A stretch of DNA of 9,309 nt, taken from positions 1 through 9,309 of the forward strand of contig JBFHES010000189.1 in the NCBI GenBank assembly GCA_041584015.1, written 5' to 3'. This document shows positions 7,111 to 9,309 of the stretch, one piece after another (positions within the stretch are counted from its first letter, which is position 1; the number at the start of each line of letters is the position of its first letter). The translations under genes and the position numbers were made by a program. The notes under the pieces are model-generated. The model ran no database searches. It saw only the letters and a list, made by a program, of their open reading frames with translations, and was not told the origin of the DNA. The stretch is from JBFHES01 sp041584015 (GTDB lineage: Bacteria; Bacteroidota; Bacteroidia; Bacteroidales; M50B96).

Positions 7111-7701
7111 ATGAGTAAAAATTTAAAAATATTCACAAACGGATTTTTCAAGGAGAATCCGGTTTTCATTCTATTGTTAGGATTATGCCCTACATTAGGT
7201 GTTACCACCAGCGCCATTAACGGACTTGGTATGGGTTTAGCAACCACCTTCGTTTTATTAATGTCGAACATTGTGGTGTCTCTTGTTAAGAATTCAATTC
7301 CTGCAAAGGTGCGTATTCCTTCATTCATTGTAATTATTGCTTCGTTTGTTACCGTTGTTCAAATGGTTATGGAAGCATTCATGCCAGCTTTATTCGAATC
7401 ACTTGGTTTATTTATTCCATTGATTGTAGTAAACTGTTTAGTACTGGGACGTGCTGAAGCTTTTGCATCAAAAAACAGCTTTGGTAAATCTGTAATAGAT
7501 GGTTTAGGAATGGGACTTGGTTTTTCTTTTGCACTTACTGTGCTTGGCGCCGTTCGCGAAATACTCGGTAGCGGATCTATCTTCGATTGGAAATTTATTG
7601 AAGGTGACGGTATGTTAGTATTCGTTCTTTCACCAGGAGCATTTATTGCATTAGGCTACCTGATTGTATTAGTGAATAAGATTAATAAGAAAGCAGCTTA
7701 A
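7111..7701 (+). CDS. rnfE: Rnf complex membrane subunit RnfE
   Basis: RnfE (196 residues) is a six-helix integral membrane protein homologous to NqrD. Two cysteines in half-membrane positions, C26 in GLCPTLGVTTSA and C109 in VVNCLVLGRAEAF, match the ligands that this subunit gives to the [2Fe-2S] cluster shared with RnfA in solved Rnf and Nqr structures. Other family marks are NGLGMGLA (37-44) and the DGLGMGLGF repeat (130-138), followed by GAVREILGSGS. The cluster carries electrons between the cytoplasmic and outer sides of the membrane. The gene is 23 bases behind rnfG and 25 bases before rnfA. The leader is A-rich with only a weak GAG-like purine stretch. Confidence 0.97.
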   Translation: MSKNLKIFTNGFFKENPVFILLLGLCPTLGVTTSAINGLGMGLATTFVLLMSNIVVSLVKNSIPAKVRIPSFIVIIASFVTVVQMVMEAFMPALFESLGLFIPLIVVNCLVLGRAEAFASKNSFGKSVIDGLGMGLGFSFALTVLGAVREILGSGSIFDWKFIEGDGMLVFVLSPGAFIALGYLIVLVNKINKKAA

Positions 7702-7726
7702 TTTTAACCTTGAAAACTAGAAAACA

Positions 7727-8299
7727 ATGGAATATGTATTAATAATTATATCAGCCATTTTCGTTAACAACATTGTGTTGGCGAAATTCTTAGGTATTTG
7801 TCCATTCCTGGGTGTTTCCAACAAGGTTGAAACATCTATTGGTATGACCGGCGCTGTTACCTTTGTTATGGTAATCGCCACCATCGTAACCTATCTTATT
7901 CAAAAGTATGTGCTCGACGCTTTCGAGATTCAATTCATGCAAACCATCACATTTATTATTGTGATTGCTTCATTGGTGCAGATGGTTGAAATCATCTTAA
8001 AGAAAGTGAGTCCTTCATTGTATCAGGCACTAGGTATTTTCTTACCGTTGATTACCACTAACTGTGCGGTTCTTGGTGTTGCCATTCTTACCATTCAAAA
8101 CGAATTTACATTAATGGAAGGTGTGGTTTATGCCATTGCCAACTCAATCGGTTTTGGTTTGGCACTTATTATTTTTGCCGGACTGCGCGAGCACATGGAA
8201 TTAATGAATGTACCAAAAGCAATGAAAGGTGTACCAATAGCATTTATTATTGCAGGTATGTTAGCCATGGCTTTTATGGGATTTACAGGAATTGCTTAA
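7727..8299 (+). CDS. rnfA: Rnf complex membrane subunit RnfA
   Basis: RnfA (190 residues) is the paralogue of RnfE with inverted topology, homologous to NqrE. Cys25 (GICPFLGVS) and Cys113 (TNCAVLGVA) supply the other two ligands of the intramembrane [2Fe-2S] cluster. FVNNIVLAKFLG at the N-terminus and FAGLREHMEL near residues 150-159 are typical. As the last gene of the operon it completes the six-subunit set B, C, D, G, E, A, and a strong terminator begins 28 bases after its stop. The length is standard for the family and nothing in it looks altered. Confidence 0.97.
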   Translation: MEYVLIIISAIFVNNIVLAKFLGICPFLGVSNKVETSIGMTGAVTFVMVIATIVTYLIQKYVLDAFEIQFMQTITFIIVIASLVQMVEIILKKVSPSLYQALGIFLPLITTNCAVLGVAILTIQNEFTLMEGVVYAIANSIGFGLALIIFAGLREHMELMNVPKAMKGVPIAFIIAGMLAMAFMGFTGIA

Positions 8300-8327
8300 A
8301 ACATTTTTATTCCTAAAAATATTGAAG

Positions 8328-8354
8328 GGCAACCATTGGGTTGCCTTTTTTTTT
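8328..8354 (+). terminator. Intrinsic terminator of the rnf operon
   Basis: A perfect 7-bp stem (GGCAACC at 8328-8334, GGTTGCC at 8339-8345) with a 4-base loop is followed directly by nine Ts (8346-8354). It lies 28 bases after the rnfA stop. A second, purely A/T hairpin (ATTTTTA 8303-8309, TAAAAAT 8314-8320) comes just before it and may add little. Confidence 0.93.
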
Positions 8355-8367
8355 GTAATCAAGAAGC

Positions 8368-8401
8368 CAATCAGATTCGTACATTTGTATGCGAATCATT
8401 G
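8368..8401. repeat. Imperfect inverted repeat overlapping a -7 box
   Basis: Two 16-base arms face each other around a TT centre (8384-8385). Paired blocks are CAAT/ATTG, GATTCG/CGAATC and TACA/TGTA, giving 14 matched pairs with a 2-base bulge on each side at different places. The repeat covers the candidate -7 box at 8380-8387. It could be a protein-binding operator or simply a chance dyad in AT-rich DNA. It has no T-run and is unlikely to be a terminator. Confidence 0.5.
8380..8387 (+). promoter_or_regulatory. Candidate -7 box for the small ORF / methyltransferase unit
   Basis: TACATTTG matches TAnnTTTG exactly, just downstream of the rnf terminator, where a new promoter is needed for the methyltransferase. 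The nearest TTTG upstream (8352-8355) is 24 bases away, longer than the usual spacing, so the -33 element is doubtful. Transcription would start near 8393, giving the methyltransferase a leader of about 125 bases. Confidence 0.4.
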
Positions 8402-8502
8402 AACTGAATAAATTAAACGAATACTTTAGGCATAGCACGCCGCTTTCGTTGCAGCCAGAGCATTTACAAACTAAGGTGCTCATAGAAATATTTAAGAGAT
8501 AA
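8389..8502 (+). CDS. Possible small protein of 37 residues, unknown function
   Basis: An ATG at 8389 opens a 37-codon frame ending in TAA at 8502, 17 bases before the methyltransferase start. The product begins MRIIELNKLNEY and ends KVLIEIFKR. It has charged and hydrophobic residues mixed, no membrane helix, no signal peptide and no cysteine. I do not recognise it. For it: the frame fills most of the gap between the rnf terminator and the methyltransferase, and the codons used resemble those of its neighbours. Against it: the predicted transcription start (about 8393) would fall just after the ATG, there is no ribosome-binding site, and open frames of this length arise often by chance. It may instead be the remnant of a longer gene or part of a long 5' leader. 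Confidence 0.3.
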   Translation: MRIIELNKLNEYFRHSTPLSLQPEHLQTKVLIEIFKR

Positions 8503-8519
8503 AAACTAACAATACAACT

Positions 8520-9080
8520 ATGGCAAGCAATAATATCCCACATGTATGCAGTGTTGATCAAGCGAGAGGGCTGGATAACAGCATGCGAAAATGGACACAA
8601 AATCCAAGTAAGATTTTAGCACCCTATGTTAAACCGAACATGATTGCAATGGACATGGGATGTGGTCCGGGCTTTTTCACTATTCCTATGGCACACCTAT
8701 TAAATGGGAAAGGAAAAGTGGTAGCTGTTGATCTGCAACAGGGCATGCTTGATAAGCTCAGCAAAAAATTAGAAGGAAGTAAAATTGCCTCTAATATTGA
8801 ACTATTTAAATGTGGTGCTGATTCAATTGCTTATAAAGGTCAGGTTGATTTCATCCTTGCCTTTTACATGTTACACGAAGTTCCAAATCAGGAAGTCATC
8901 TTATCTGAGTTTAAATCAATATTAAAGCCTGATGGAAAAATATTGGTAGTTGAACCTTGGTTTCATGTAAACAAAAAAGCATTTAGCAGCATGTTAAACA
9001 AAGCCCATAAACTTGGGTTTGCATCAGAGAATGCTGCATCAATATTCTTCTCGCGCTCGGTCATTCTTACCAAACCATAA
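8520..9080 (+). CDS. Class I SAM-dependent methyltransferase
   Basis: The protein has 186 residues and a Rossmann-fold methyltransferase core. Motif I is MDMGCGPGFF at 44-53 (SAM glycine loop). The acidic end of strand 2 is Asp71 in VVAVDLQQGML, the post-II region is DFILAFYMLHEV at 110-121, and motif III is LKPDGKILVVEP at 135-146. This places it with UbiE-like/Methyltransf_11 or _25 enzymes, but the substrate is unknown. The first 35 residues (HVCSVDQARGLDNSMRKW, then NPSKIL) look like a conserved cap. I recall similar N-termini in small methyltransferases of archaea and anaerobic bacteria, which is memory and not a search. The gene stands alone after the rnf terminator, and nothing ties it to electron transport. 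The start is supported by an A-rich leader and by the conserved N-terminus close to Met1. Confidence 0.88.
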   Translation: MASNNIPHVCSVDQARGLDNSMRKWTQNPSKILAPYVKPNMIAMDMGCGPGFFTIPMAHLLNGKGKVVAVDLQQGMLDKLSKKLEGSKIASNIELFKCGADSIAYKGQVDFILAFYMLHEVPNQEVILSEFKSILKPDGKILVVEPWFHVNKKAFSSMLNKAHKLGFASENAASIFFSRSVILTKP

Positions 9081-9119
9081 ATAGTAAATCAAGAGGGTTT
9101 AAAACATATTAGATTTCAA

Positions 9120-9127
9120 TATATTTG
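9120..9127 (+). promoter_or_regulatory. Candidate -7 box for the secreted-protein gene at the right edge
   Basis: TATATTTG is an exact TAnnTTTG match, 23 bases before GTG 9151, so the leader would be about 18 bases. A TTT at 9098-9100 sits 19 bases upstream as a weak -33 candidate. The presence of a promoter suggests that the downstream frame is or was expressed. Confidence 0.45.
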
Positions 9128-9149
9128 TATCACTAGTTAATATTTGTAT
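9121..9149 (+). repeat. Direct repeat ATATTTGTAT, two copies
   Basis: The 10-base unit ATATTTGTAT occurs at 9121-9130 and again at 9140-9149, 19 bases apart start to start. The first copy forms most of the -7 box; the second lies just before the GTG start. It may be a duplicated promoter element or chance in AT-rich DNA. Confidence 0.5.
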
Positions 9150-9150
9150 T

Positions 9151-9309
9151 GTGAAAAATCAGCTCACCTTCGCTTTCCTACTATTGTCACTATTAAGCAT
9201 AGGACAGTCTAACTCGTACAATTAAATTGGTTATCACTTCGACATTAACCAGAACCCAATTAATGAATACGCCGATATTGATTACACCCCAATTAATCAA
9301 CTGAACCTA
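9151..9309 (+). pseudogene. 5' part of a secreted-protein gene with an in-frame stop
   Basis: From GTG 9151 the frame encodes a clear signal peptide: KNQ, then a hydrophobic core LTFAFLLLSLLSIG, then a likely cleavage site after GQS. Six codons after that site comes TAA (9223-9225). Past the TAA the same frame stays open to the window edge (28 codons) and reads like a normal mature protein: IGYHFDINQNPINEYADIDY and onward. Signal peptide, stop and continuation are all in one frame, so a single base change (for example TTA to TAA) could explain the break. It may be a recent pseudogene or a sequencing error; a true 24-residue secreted peptide is less likely. The domain family cannot be named from so short a piece. 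Confidence 0.55.

Noticed and set aside
7080..7328. Minus-strand open frame opposite rnfE
   Set aside because: It is a shadow of the RnfE N-terminus; no start signal or family match.
8313..8600. Minus-strand 95-codon open frame across the terminator and the methyltransferase start
   Set aside because: It would read backwards through the rnf terminator and into a well-supported gene; its composition is not protein-like.

Overview
The window looks like chromosomal DNA of a member of the Bacteroidota, probably class Bacteroidia. Three things point there: promoter-like TAnnTTTG boxes sit just upstream of several genes, most genes lack a Shine-Dalgarno sequence, and an rseC-like gene leads an rnf cluster in the order B-C-D-G-E-A. 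Base composition is AT-rich and even throughout. I see no insertion sequence, phage gene, tRNA, rRNA or CRISPR array. The lineage assignment is inference.

Left part (minus strand): a sensor histidine kinase (Cache sensor, PAS, HisKA_3, start of the ATPase domain) runs off the left edge. Behind it lies a CsaA-like tRNA-binding-fold protein. A 221-base divergent region with candidate promoters on both strands separates csaA from the next block.

Centre (plus strand, 2666-8299): a complete seven-gene rnf operon, rseC-rnfB-rnfC-rnfD-rnfG-rnfE-rnfA, tightly packed and closed by a strong intrinsic terminator at 8328-8354. Together the products form the membrane-bound ferredoxin:NAD+ oxidoreductase. 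By the accepted scheme for this family, electrons pass from ferredoxin to RnfB iron-sulfur clusters, through the RnfA/RnfE intramembrane [2Fe-2S] centre and the flavins of RnfG and RnfD, to RnfC and NAD+. This is coupled to Na+ or H+ export. The cofactor ligands are all present, but the RnfG flavin-attachment motif departs from the usual form.

Right part (plus strand): after the terminator come an uncharacterised 37-codon ORF and a dyad overlapping a -7 box, then a class I SAM-dependent methyltransferase. At the right edge is the beginning of an exported protein whose frame is broken by a TAA codon right after its signal peptide.

Most of the window is well-known biology. The parts worth a second look are the interrupted secreted-protein gene, the small ORF with its promoter dyad, and the RnfG motif. 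I found no convincing new multi-gene system.
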